A DNA stretch of 64,000 nucleotides from Manihot esculenta (taxonomy: Eukaryota > Streptophyta > Magnoliopsida > Malpighiales > Euphorbiaceae). Below are positions 1 to 10,251 of this stretch, in pieces. The stretch spans positions 32,266,158-32,330,157 of the forward strand of contig NC_035163.2 of the NCBI RefSeq assembly GCF_001659605.2. The letters are read 5' to 3'. A program made the position numbers and the translations under genes. Positions within the stretch are counted from its first letter, which is position 1, and every line of letters starts with the position of its first letter. The notes below the pieces were generated by a model. The model worked only from the letters and a program-made list of their open reading frames with translations, did not search any database and was not told the DNA's origin.

Positions 1-1777
1 ATTTTACTTGCTGGAAATGTTTCTTTGACTGTATAAATAGGTTATATGAATGTTAAAATGATGTGTGAAAGGCTTAGAGTAAAGAAATTTAACATGAGAG
101 CTAAAAGTGCAAATCTGGCAGAATAGGTTCTAACAGGACAGTCAGTGTTGGAAGCCTTATAACTTATTGTGTATTTATTGAAATTAGGCATAAGATATAC
201 CAAATGAAAGCTGAGACAAATAGCTAAAACTTTCATGAATTGACTAAATTCTGAATCTGTAGGTAAGATGATGAAAATTTCAAGTGAACCTAAACTGGAC
301 ACAGAGTTAGTGCATCCGGAACAGTGTGTATTGATTATACCATAACTATGTACTCAGTGGAATTTGTTAAGACCAATGCCAAATGAATCTTAAGAAGTAT
401 ACCTAAAACTTTGTAGAAGACACTTAAGCTTGAATATGTATGAAAATGCATGAAATTGTTATGTTTTGTAACACTATAAACAAGTACCAATACTGGACTG
501 GTTAAGATCTTATTGAGCAGCTTGTAAAGAAAAATTCATAACTTATGCTAGAATGATCAGATTTGCATGAATTATACCTTGTTGGAAAGATAAGACATAG
601 ATGTACATTTTTTATGAAGAAACTGAAGTCAGATTGTGACTTTAAGCTGCTTGAAAAGTTTATGCAATATATGGCAGAATGCAATTTCCTATATTGGAAT
701 GCAAAGTCAATAAAGTTTTGCACCATTTGCCATGAATTTCTCATCTTGTTGACTTTGACATATGATATATATGTACTTTGGAAATGAATTCAAATAGCTT
801 CAAATGATATGCAATTACATTGAGTTACTGATACTTGGCCCTGGTAAACGTATTAGGAGTCGAGGTTAGCTTAAGGGTATGGCATGCCATATAAACATAC
901 AGAGTTCGCAGTACTGCTACCGATACATGATTTTTATTTGAGGTTACATATCAGGTACCTCATAAGCACGGTCACAGAGCCCTGCTATCACAGTTCTGGC
1001 CTCTGAGCCTACCGTTCGGCACTCTGTGCCTACCGTTATAACTCCTTATCTACCTAGTCGATCCTACTATGTGTTTATAAGGGCTAAGATCTTAATTAAG
1101 ATTGATACTTGATTTTGTGAACTTATTAGTGAGTGTTAATATGTTTGCATCTCTTACATGCACTAAGCTGTGGTAATTTGTTATAAATAGAAAATGTGCA
1201 ATAACGGAAAAAGAAGATGTTTTTATTCCGATTATCTATATACGTGAACTTGTTTGCTCTATTTTGTTATTTGTTTGCTATCACCCACTGAGCATTAGCT
1301 CAGCGTGTTGGTTTTTACCTCACGCAGGTTGTCGCTAGAATAGGGGCAACAGAAGTTATCAGAGATTTACATCAGATATCAAGGCCATCATCATAGCTGG
1401 TTGTTTTGAGTCTCTGAGTCATAGTGCAGTTATATTTTGGCATGTACATATTTAAAAGAGTGAGTTGTAAAGGTTATGTAAACAAAGAATAGTAAAATAT
1501 CAAATGACAGTTGTTAGTGTAATTATAAGTGTGATTTTCATATGTATTACAGGTTAAAGTGCTAATGAAACAGAGAAAACTCTGCCGAAAATTTTGGTTT
1601 ACAAAACTCATATTTATTTTAATCATTTGATGAAATTTATATGCATTACCTAAAAAAAAAAAAAAAAAACTTGGTATTGACAGATAAAGGAAATTGTTTA
1701 GTCTAGATATGTCTAAAAGGTATAGTTTGTGACATTCCTTGCTCTGTCTACACTTTGATAGGGTAAGGGGTGTTACA
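1..1777 (+). mobile_element. Right-hand part of an LTR (element D), truncated by the window start
   Basis: No protein gene is visible here. The stretch ends at TGTTACA (1771-1777) exactly where the pol gene of element B breaks off, as expected for the end of a TG...CA LTR. It has the same landmarks as the other LTRs in plus orientation: a CACTGAGC...AGCTCAG block near 1285, a pyrimidine-rich run and GCAG|G acceptor-like site near 1328, and an 18-nt A run near 1652. Around 960-1050 a CCTACCGTT motif occurs twice. It lacks the TTCGGC palindromes of the other LTRs, so it is a more distant family. Whether it is a solo LTR or part of a full element, and its target duplication, cannot be judged because the left end is outside the window. 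Confidence 0.6.
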
Positions 1778-3729
1778 AATTCTCTCCATAGAAGCAGGTA
1801 AATCTAGCTTGTACGACACATTCCCGATCTTCAGCAAGATCTCAAAAGGTCCAATGTACCGTGGGGCTAGCTTACCTTTCTTTTCAAAACGAACCACTCC
1901 TTTCATTGGAGACACCTTTAGCAATACCATATCACCTTCCTGAAACTCTATCTGCTTTCTGTGGATATTTGCATAGCTTTTCTGTCTGCTCTGAGCAGTC
2001 TTGATCCTCTCTTTAATCATGGGCACCATTTTGCTGGTGACCTCAACTAACTCCGGCCCTGCAAGAGCCGTCTCTCCGACTTCCTCCCAGCAAACAGGTG
2101 ATCGGCACTTCCTTCCATGCAAAGCTTCATAAGGGGCCATCCCTATGCTAGCATGATGGCTGTTGTTGTAGGCAAACTCCATCAAAGGTAGATGCTGCTT
2201 CCAAGAACCGCCAAAGTCTAACACATGGTCCTCTCTGACTGTCCATCAGTCTGGGGATGGAAAGCAGTGCTGAAATTCAACTTTGTGCCCATCGCACTCT
2301 GCAGACTCCGCCAAAATCTGGAGGTGAACTGAGGTCCTCTGTCTGACACTATAGACACTGGGACTCCATGCAACCTTATGATCTCCTCCAAATAAACCTG
2401 TGCTAACTTATCCATAGAGTAGTTGCTCCTAACAGGGATGAAATGAGCAGATTTCGTGAGTCTGTCCACAATCACCCATATGGAGTCTATCCTGTTGGAC
2501 GCTGTCGGTAAGCCCACTACAAAATCCATAGCTATGTTCTCCCATTTCCACTCTGGAATCGGCAGTGGGTTAAGCATTCCAGCCGGCTTCTGATGTTCCA
2601 GTTTCACCCTCTGGCAAACTTTACAGGCGGACACAAACTGTGCCACTTCTTTCTTCATAGCTGGCCACCAATACACTCTTTTCAGATCCTGATACATCTT
2701 GGTGGCTCCAGGGTGAACATTGTATCTTGCATTATGAGCCTCCCTCATAATGTCTCCTTTCAGATTACTGTCCTCTGGTACACATAGTCGATTCCCATAA
2801 CGGAGGATCCCTTTGCTGTCAAATCGAAACTCTGCACTGTTGCCTGACTGAACAGTCCTGGCAATTTTTACTAACTCAGGGTCCTCATGTTGTTTCTGAG
2901 CCACCTGCTCCAGAAACACTGGGGTCACTCTCATATGTGCTATCAATGCACCTGTACCAGACAACTCTAGCTGTAGCCCTTCGTCGATGAGCTTATAAAA
3001 CTCTATCACCACTGGTCTTCTCTCTGCTGCTATGTGGGACAAGCTGCCAAGTGATTTCCGGCTGAGGGCGTCTGCCACAACATTCGGCTTACCCGGATGA
3101 TACTGGATCTTGCAATCATAATCACTGAGCAGTTCTACCCACCTTCTCTGCCTCAAATTCAGCTCTTTCTGACTCAAGATGTACTGTAAACTCTTGTGAT
3201 TTATGAAGATCTCGCATTTAACCCCATAAAGGTAATGCCTCCACATCTTGAGTGCAAAGATAACTGCTGCCATTTCTAAGTCATGGGTGGGGTTTGTCTA
3301 GAAGCATAAGCAATCACCTTGTCATTCTGCATCAGAACACAACCCAATCCTACTCTGGACGCATCACAGAACACTGTGAAGTCCTCATTACTGACAAGCA
3401 GAGCTAACACCGGGGCTGATGTTAATCTTCTCTTTAACTCTTCAAAGCTCTCTTCACACTGGTCTGACCATACGAACTTCTGGTTCTGCTGGATCAGTTT
3501 GGTCATAGGAGCAGCTATCCTTGAGAAGTTCTGAACGAACCTCCTGTAGTAACCTGCCAAACCCAGAAAGCTTTTAATCTCTGTCACTAAGGTGGGTCTA
3601 GGCCAGTTAGCTACAGCTTCTATCTTTTTGGGGTCTACCTCAATACCTTTGGCTGATACAACATGCCCCAAGAAGGAAATGCTCCTCAAACAAAACTCAC
3701 TCTTAGAGAACTTAGCATATAAACCATGC
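1778..3729 (-). pseudogene. Element B pol, downstream part (RT end, RNase H, integrase, GPY/F)
   Basis: Read on the minus strand from 3729, the sequence encodes the end of reverse transcriptase ([18 protein letters not shown]), Ty3-type RNase H ([16 protein letters not shown], with the later HKSLQ and DALSRK motifs), an integrase zinc finger (CKVCQR), an integrase core ([19 protein letters not shown]) and the GPY/F module (APRYIGPFEILLKIG). Compared with element A there is a deletion of about 23 bases near 3290 (loss of LKKHELNY) and another near 2222 (loss of about ten residues after QSERT). Both shift the frame. The chromodomain end is missing because the sequence stops at LTR D. It cannot encode a working polyprotein. 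Confidence 0.9.
3725..3729. repeat. Target-site duplication of element A, left copy (CATGC)
   Basis: CATGC immediately precedes the LTR end TGTAACAGCC. The same five bases follow the other LTR at 17474-17478. Five bases is the usual Ty3/gypsy duplication length. Confidence 0.93.
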
Positions 3730-4150
3730 TGTAACAGCCCGGAAACCGAACTGCTACCGGCACTAGGATCCAGATCGACTTAAGGTCACCGGGACCCGTA
3801 GTAAGCCTGCTATACTGTCTGTGTACCTGTGAAATCCCATACATGATCATACATTGTCTGTCAAACCATTAAAACTTTTCTTTCCTCCAAGGCTTAACCT
3901 GTGCATGCACTCTTTCTGGTCTATCAACTCATAATGTTAAGCCTGGTTTTCTCATATTCACAACAATAAAAAGAAAACATACATAAACTGATCATGTGTC
4001 TACAACAAGGGATTACAACTCTTATAAGTCAAGCACAAAGCTACACACTATACATTATCTCTTTACATGTACATGTCCACACTAACTATTACATAACTCT
4101 GCTTCTTGCAAAGATAGACATGACCACCAAAAATCCCACTGGAAGGATGC

Positions 4151-4304
4151 TTGGCCTAGCCAGGTCTTACAACCTCAATATGCCTGGCCCGGCCAGGTCT
4201 TACAAACTCTGCTCGCCTGGCCCGACCAGGTCTTACGATAATCTGCTGCCTGGTCTAGCCAGGTCTTACCTACAGAAGGCTGTCTGGCCCGGCCAGGTCT
4301 TACA
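4151..4304 (-). repeat. CCTGG...CCAGG hairpin minisatellite, A 3' LTR
   Basis: Five to six imperfect units of about 25-35 bases, each containing a near-palindrome such as CCTGGCCCGGCCAGG followed by TCTTAC. Spacers between the palindromes vary. It occupies the same LTR position as the differently sequenced arrays at 15993, 21027, 4938, 8877, 27829 and 30574. Confidence 0.9.
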
Positions 4305-4937
4305 CAGAGCTAGGGCTATTGGTGTAACGACCCTAAAATGGACCGTCACCGGCGCTAGGATTCAGGTCGGCTTAAGGCCGCCAGAACCCGTAGCAAGCCT
4401 GCTATACTCTCTGTGTACCTGTAAACCTCATACATGATCATACATTTTATGTGAAAATAAAACTCTTTTCTGAACCGAGGCTTAACCTGTGCATGCACTA
4501 TCTCTGTACTCTGTACTCATGTACTCTGTACTCTGTATCCCTGACTAGAGCTTGCTCTAGATGGGTTAACTCATACCTGTTAAGCCTGGTTTTCACATAC
4601 AGGAAAACATATATACATATACAGATCATGTACACAACATACATCACTAGGTCTAGGTCAAGCAACAACTATTACATCTCTTTAATATTACATGTCCACT
4701 CTAAGCTATTACAGATCTCTTCTCTTTTTCTGTACTCTGCTGGACTGTCCCTTCCTGTACACTGTACACTGAATACTGAACCTGCAAAACTGGGGTTAAG
4801 GGAGTGGGATGAGCTCTATAGCCCAGTGAGTAGAACAGTAAAACATCTCAATAAAATATGATCTCATGGAATGCACCATATCACAGACAAGCCACATCAA
4901 GAGTAAACCTGTCACCACATAGTCCCAGTAACTCTGT

Positions 4938-5125
4938 GCCAGGGCGTAGAATCGAGCACCTGGTCTTCCTGTCATATATGTATATGTGTATATAACACCT
5001 GTGAACTTACCATTGCCAGGGCGTAGTCAAAGGCTCCTGGACTTTGCTATATACCTGCCAGGGCGTAGTCAAAGGCTCCTGGTCTTTGCTATACGTGCCA
5101 GGGCGTAGTCAAAGGCTCCTGGACT
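4938..5125 (-). repeat. CCAGG...CCTGG minisatellite in the solo LTR 4323-6578
   Basis: Four units of the form GCCAGGGCGTAG...CTCCTGG. The last three are nearly identical (GTCAAAGG in the middle). Each unit can pair CCAGG with CCTGG around a loop of roughly 15 bases. The sequence outside the stem is unrelated to the unit in elements A and B. Confidence 0.88.
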
Positions 5126-5518
5126 TCCTGTCTGTGACTATTGGATCATTCAGCATTTACTCACATCATCAAATAACAATGCAATGCAACATATTCGTGG
5201 ATACTAATGCAATCAACCTATGGCAGAAACATGATGCATGAGATATGCTAAAAACATGTCATTTGGTCAAGTTAAAAGCATTAAGTGTAGTTCCACTCAC
5301 CTCGGGCTAACTGTACTGACTGACTCTGCAGGTTCTGAATCTCTGGAGCAGTACTCACTGCTGCTCTCTCTGGTTCCTCTGGTCTGTATAAGCACATAAA
5401 GACTCAAATGAGGGACCAAACAAGCTTATGACCAACTCTATTAAACTCCCCAAGAATCCCCTTACACTCACTCTAATAGTCATGCAAAGCAAGCAAAAGA
5501 AAGCTGGACAGAACACTT

Positions 5519-5795
5519 TCGGCGGCAGGTTCGGCGGCCGAATGTCCTCTCCAGAGACGAAACTCAAGCACCTTCGGCGGCCGAATCTTTATGTTCGGCG
5601 GCCGAACCCTTTCGGGGGCAAGTTTCGGAGGCCACAAGGCACTCCAGAGACGAAAGTCTCTAACCTTCGGCGGCACCTTCGGCGGCCGAATCCCCCAAAC
5701 AGAGCCGAACATGCACAACTCGCGGGGGCAAGCTATGGCAGCCTAAGCCACCATGCAAGAGGTTCGGCGGCCGAATGAACCTTCGGCTGCCGAAC
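5519..5795 (-). repeat. Array of 13-nt palindromes TTCGGC-N-GCCGAA (solo LTR)
   Basis: At least six copies of TTCGGCGGCCGAA or one-base variants, often preceded by a half site (TTCGGCGGCA), with GAGACGAAA blocks between them. Each copy is a perfect 6-bp inverted repeat around one central base. The same array recurs in every related LTR of the window. Confidence 0.88.
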
Positions 5796-7644
5796 CTGAG
5801 TTCATCCAGAACTCAGTTTCAATGGCAAACCATCTCCTCCTTCCCTTCAAGCTCTCCATACATGCATATACCAACTCCTCAACACACATATACATAAGTA
5901 TATGATCACAGGGGTCCAAAACTATCTAATAACCCCAAACAACAAATCAAACATAACACATAAACATGTATACATGCATAACTCTTTAAAACTACCATTA
6001 ATACCCTAAGCATGCATCTCCTTCCTTTATCCCCATAAACTCAGAAACATATATACATGTTCAAGTGCATCACTTACCTCCTGTAACAAGAAGCTAAACA
6101 CTCTGAACAAGGGAAAACGAATCACCTCTTCTCACACTCTCAAACTCTCTCAAACTCACTTTTTGCTTCAAACCCTTCAAAACTTGGTGAATGAGCAAAC
6201 TCCTGCATGAGCTGCTCAAAACACTTGCAGATGAGTCATAGAAGACGTGGCTAATTCATGGCAAGAATCTGAGGCCAACATCTGTCAAAAGCCATGACTC
6301 AGCTTGGCTGGCCAACTCATCGTCGGCTGCCCAATGACATGCAAGACCATGCAACATTCGGGGGCCGAACTTCCCTTCGGAAGCCAAACACTTTCGGCGG
6401 CCGAACTTACTTTCGGCGGCCGAACTTGGCTCAACTGCCTTAGGTCATTATCCTTAAAACATTTAAACACATCATAACACCTAGTAAAAACATAAATCCT
6501 ACCCTTTTTAGAATTCCGACACCCCGGATTCCATCAAACAACAGGAATTCCGATGCCGGATTCTAGCCGGGTATTACAATTGGGGTCGCCTTGGTCTATC
6601 CACAGCCTCATCCACATCGTATTATGCAATGCGTCATCTTCGTGAAACTAATGCAATCATCCTACTATAATGTTATGATGCATGATATATGCTCAAAGCA
6701 GTTTAGTTCTGAAAAGAGAAGTTCCACTCACCTCTGGCTGACTCTGTACTAACTCTGCAGGTTCTAAAACAGTGCTCACTGCTAATCTCTGGGGTTCCTC
6801 TGGTCCGTACCTACACAGGTGGACTCAAATGAGGGACCAAACTAACTCAAGAACATCTCGAAGAAACTCCCCAAAAACCCTCTACAAGATCCCCAAACAA
6901 TCACATAAAACATGCAAAAGAAAGCTGGACAGGGCACGTTCGGCGGCAGGTTCGGCGGCCGAAACCCCTCTCCAGAGACGAAACTCATGCATGTTCGGCG
7001 GCACCTTCGGCGGCCGAAGGTCTCGTCCAAAGATGAAACTCACACACTTTCGGCGGCCGAAAGTCCCTTTCTAAACCAAAAGCCTAGCTTTCGGGGGCAA
7101 GCTTTGGCAGCCAAAACTGCCTCCACAAGGGGTTCGGTGGCCGAACCTTCCTTCGGCGGCCGAACCTGGTTTTGCCCGCTGGGCAGAACCCTGCTCTGTT
7201 TCATGCAAACTCAACACAAAACTTACCCAACATGCATATCAACTACTCCCAACTAGCACATACCATAAAAACATGCATAAAAGGGCCTAAAACTACCTTA
7301 TAACCTCAAGAAACCAAGCAAACAACACTTAAACATGCTTACACACTAACTCATGCAAAACCTCAACCAAAACCCTATGCATGCATTGTAATACCCGGCT
7401 CGAGTCCGGCATCGGCATTCCTGTCGTCCGGTGGAATCTCGGGTGTCGGAACCCTCGAGAAGGGTAATGCATATGTTTTTCAAGGTATTTTCACTTGTTT
7501 TCATGTTTCAAAGACTTGAGTTTTGACAGAAAAGCAACAAGGGAGAAATGCAAAGGTTCGGCCGCCGAAGGTCACTTTCGGCCGCCGAACATTGCATGGT
7601 TGCGGCTTCACGTTCGGCTGCCGAAGGTGGTCTGGCCAGCCACC

Positions 7645-7651
7645 TATAAAA
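7645..7651 (+). promoter_or_regulatory. LTR TATA box
   Basis: CCTATAAAAGGG in the solo LTR, 258 bases from the LTR start, just downstream of three TTCGGCnGCCGAA palindromes. The matching CCTATAAA sites exist in the other LTRs (for example about 17201 in the 5' LTR of A, minus, and about 26655 in the 26341 LTR). U3 is therefore short and most of the LTR would be transcribed leader. Confidence 0.7.
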
Positions 7652-7702
7652 GGGCCAAGGGTCGGTGGAAGGAGGTTATTTCTCCTCCACTTGCAGCCAG
7701 AG

Positions 7703-7866
7703 GTGAGTTTCAGCCTCTCCTACGTTGACTTTCCTGTTTTCCATGATTTTCATCACATCTTTCAAGAGTTTTAAGAGTTTTGGTGACTTATGAAGGTTTT
7801 GAGTAAAAGAAGCAAGTTTTGAAGCTTGGAGCTTTGGAAGAGCTTTTCTTCATATCTCCACGTTAG
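7703..7866 (+). other. Predicted LTR intron 1
   Basis: Donor AG|GTGAGTTT at 7703 and acceptor CCACGTTAG|G ending at 7866, 164 bases. Equivalent donor and acceptor sites occur in the LTRs of A (rc of CTCACCTCTG near 17145, rc of CTAACG near 16986) and in the 26341 LTR (CAAG|GTGAGC near 26713). Prediction only. Confidence 0.45.
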
Positions 7867-7894
7867 GATCCTTCATCCTCAAGTTCTTTAAGAG

Positions 7895-8598
7895 GTAAGT
7901 GAAGATCCTGAGCTTCTTTGATGATTTTGAAAGGTTTTATGAAGTTTGTATGGGTAGTATGCATGTTTAGGTTTAGGTGAAGGTTTTGGTGCTTTGTGGT
8001 GTTCCAGCATGTTTAAGTGTTATGTGTTATGTTTGTTTGGGGTTTTAGGCTAGTTTTAGACCCCTTTGTGCATATATATGTGTATATGCTAGTTGGGAGT
8101 AGTTGATATGCATGTTTGTAGGTTTTTGGGCAAAGTTTGCATGAAACAGAGCAGGGTTCTGTCCTTCGGGAAAAACCAGGTTCGGCCGCCGAAGGAAGGT
8201 TCGGCCGCCGAAGGAAGGTTCGGCCGCCGAAGGAAGGTTCGGCCGCCGAACCCTTTGTGGAGGCAGTTCGGCTGCCAAAGGTTGCCCCCGAAAGCTAGAA
8301 AGGGACTTTCGGTTTAGAAAGGGACTTTCGGCCGCCGAAAGAGGGCGTTCGGCCGCCGAAAGTGTGTGCGTTTCGTCTCTGGACGAGACCTTCGGCCGCC
8401 GAAGGTGCCGCCGAACATGCATGAGTTTCGTCTCTGGAGTGGGGTTTCGGCCGCCGAACCTGCCGCCGAAAGTGCCCTGTCCAGCTTTCTTTTGCCTGTT
8501 TTATGTGATGGTTTGAGGTTTGTTTAGAGGGGTTTTGGGGAGTTTCGTAGAGATGTTCTTGAGTGAGTTTAGTCCCTCATTTGAGTCCACCTGTGTAG
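7895..8598 (+). other. Predicted LTR intron 2, containing the palindrome array
   Basis: Donor AAGAG|GTAAGTG at 7895 and acceptor CCACCTGTGTAG|G ending at 8598, 704 bases, leaving a predicted exon of 28 bases before it. Both sites are conserved in the other LTRs. The TTCGGC palindrome array (8180-8480) lies entirely inside. Confidence 0.45.
8180..8480 (+). repeat. Array of 13-nt palindromes TTCGGC-N-GCCGAA
   Basis: Four head-to-tail copies of GGTTCGGCCGCCGAAGGAA spaced 19 bases apart start at about 8180. Further full copies lie near 8327, 8348, 8390 and 8446, with half sites (TGCCGCCGAA) between. GCCGCC is also the core of the plant ERF-binding GCC box, so a protein-binding role is an alternative to hairpin formation. 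Confidence 0.92.
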
Positions 8599-8675
8599 GT
8601 ACGGACCAGAGGAATCAGGGAACTCAGCAGTGAGTCCAGAGTCAGAACCTGCAGAGTCAGTGCAGCGATAACCAG

Positions 8676-9118
8676 GTGAGTGGAATTTAACTTAATGTTT
8701 TAATATGAGAACTGATATTTTATCATGCTTCATGCATCATGAATATGCTTTAGGGTGAGTGCATTAGAGTACACAAAGATGATGCATTGCATTTATCCTT
8801 GTACTTGGCATGGCTCCTTGTACATTGCTTATGTGAGACGGCACGGACTTCGTGAGGATTCATTAGCCCTCAGAGGAAAGACCTGGAACAGCCCTACGGG
8901 GACCAGGCACATATATAAAGACCTGGAACAGCCCTACGGGGACCAGGCACATGGTACTTAGGTACCCCAGATGAGATAGAGGGAGTTTTGATCCGTCCGG
9001 CCGAGGTGATGTGCTTATGTGTTGCATTCCATGAGAGCATGTTTTATCACCTGTATTTGCCTATTCTACTCACTGGGCTATCGTAGCTCATCCCTCTCCC
9101 CTAACTTCAGTTGTGCAG
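8676..9118 (+). other. Predicted LTR intron 3, containing the hairpin minisatellite
   Basis: Donor ACCAG|GTGAGTGG at 8676. The acceptor follows a conserved pyrimidine-rich block (CATCCCTCTCCCCTAAC...TTGTGCAG|GTTCAG) ending at 9118. Equivalents: 15842-16214 (A), 20867-21329 (B), 4782-5300, 27621-28134 and 30362-30871. Lengths vary from 373 to 519 because the internal minisatellite varies, while both splice sites stay constant. Confidence 0.55.
8877..8950 (+). repeat. CCTGG...CCAGG minisatellite in the solo LTR 7387-9577
   Basis: Two identical units of AAAGACCTGGAACAG...GGGGACCAGGCAC separated by ATATAT. CCTGG and CCAGG can pair across a loop of about 17 bases. Confidence 0.88.
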
Positions 9119-10164
9119 GTTCAGAGGTCAGAGAGAACTCAGCAGGGTACAGGAAGAGTACAGAGTTTTGTAATAGCTAGTGTGGACATGTATATGTATA
9201 GAGATAATGTATATGTACAGTGTATAGAATGGTGCTTGACTATAAGAGTTGTAATCCCTTGTTCTTCTCACATGATCAGTTTATGTATGTTTCTTTATTG
9301 TTGTATGTTCATGAGCAAAAACCAGGCTTAACATTATGAGTTTGATCCGCCTAGAGCCATGAGGAGCTCTAGTAGGGATTGGTAGAGCACAGAGAGAGTG
9401 CATGCACAGGTTAAGCCTTGGAATGAAGAAAAGTTTTATGTTTTTACAGCAAATGTATGATCATGTATGGGATTTCACAGGTATACAGACAGGATAGCAG
9501 GCTTACTACGGGTTCCGGCGACCTTAAGTCGATCTGGATCCTAGTGCCGGTGGCAGTTCGGTTTCCGGGCTGTTACATGCATACTATCCATACAACTCCC
9601 ATAAAACCTTCAAAACTCAGTAAAAGAGGTTCTGGATCTTGACTTACCTCTTCCAAACAAGAGATCAAGTGATCCTAACGTGGAGATATGAAGAAAATCT
9701 CTTCCAAAGCTCCAAACGTCCAAACTTGCTATTTTTTACACAAAACCTTCAAAACACACCAAAACTCTTAAAACTCTTGAAAGATTTGGTGAAAACCATG
9801 AAAAACATGAAAGTCAACATGGGAGAGGCTTGAACTCACCTCTGGCTGCAAGTGGAGGAGAAATATCCTCTTTCCACCGACCCTTTGGCCCTTTTTATAG
9901 GCGGCTGGCCAGACCACCTTCGGCAGCCGAACGTGAAGCCGAAACCATGCAATGTTCAGCGGCCGAAAGTGACCTTCGGCGGCCGAACCTTTGCATATCT
10001 CCCTTATTGCTTTTCTTTCAAAACTCATTTTCCTTTATACTTAACAACATTCAAAACTATTAAAACACACATGAACATATGTCTTACCCTTCTCGAGGGG
10101 TCCGACACCCGAGATTCCACCAGACTACAGGAATTTCGAGGCCGGACTCGAGCCGGGTATTACA

Positions 10165-10180
10165 TTCTCCCCCCCTTAAG
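10165..10180 (-). other. Polypurine tract of element A
   Basis: On the minus strand CTTAAGGGGGGGAGAA directly abuts the start of the 3' LTR, the position used to prime plus-strand DNA synthesis. Confidence 0.88.
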
Positions 10181-10251
10181 AACATTCGTCCCCGAATGTT
10201 CCTCAAACAACAACACACACATAAACACATAGCAATGGGGAAAATCTAACC

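Larger units (their letters stand above)
4323..6578 (-). mobile_element. Solo LTR (minus) inside the 3' LTR of element A, TSD ATTGG
   Basis: A 2,256-bp LTR starting (plus coordinates) TGTAACGACC and ending GGGTATTACA, flanked by ATTGG at 4318-4322 and 6579-6583. Deleting it with one duplication restores the A LTR sequence GGGCTATTGGGGTCGCC seen at 16056-16072. There is no internal coding part, so it is a solo LTR left by LTR-LTR recombination. It holds palindromes of the TTCGGCGGCCGAA type (about 5519-5795 and 6390-6425), a four-unit minisatellite (4938-5125) and predicted intron 3 (4782-5300). Confidence 0.92.
7387..9577 (+). mobile_element. Solo LTR (plus) inside the 3' LTR of element A, TSD TGCAT
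   Basis: A 2,191-bp LTR from TGTAATACCC to GGGCTGTTACA, flanked by TGCAT at 7382-7386 and 9578-9582. Removing it restores CCCTATGCATGCATACTATCC as in the 5' LTR of A. It lies head to head with the surrounding minus-strand LTR. A TATA box is at 7645-7651, palindromes are at about 7556-7625 and 8180-8480, and the two-unit hairpin minisatellite is at 8877-8950. No coding region is present. Confidence 0.93.
3730..10164 (-). repeat. 3' LTR of element A, split into three pieces
   Basis: The LTR pieces are 3730-4322, 6584-7386 and 9583-10164, separated by two solo LTRs. Joined, they align with the 5' LTR (15430-17473). There are two clear structural differences. The 3' copy lacks about 150 bases between GCTTCTTGCAA and AGATAGACATG (near 4110), which removes the predicted splice acceptor of LTR intron 3. 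It also has five to six copies of the GGCCAGGTCTTAC minisatellite, where the 5' LTR has two. Confidence 0.9.

Noticed and set aside
1..1740. Small frames at 42-302 and 502-787.
   Set aside because: Within LTR-like AT-rich sequence, with no domain or codon signal.
4151..5125. Spaced repeats resembling a CRISPR array.
   Set aside because: Units are unequal, spacers are not unique sequences of constant length, the context is a plant LTR, and there are no cas genes.
5428..8422. Open frames rich in SAAE, RRPK and RPPK repeats in several frames and on both strands (also near 16395, 21398, 27047 and 29741).
   Set aside because: They are translations of the TTCGGCnGCCGAA palindrome array, which is open in all frames on both strands. 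No start context, domain or conservation between LTR copies was seen.
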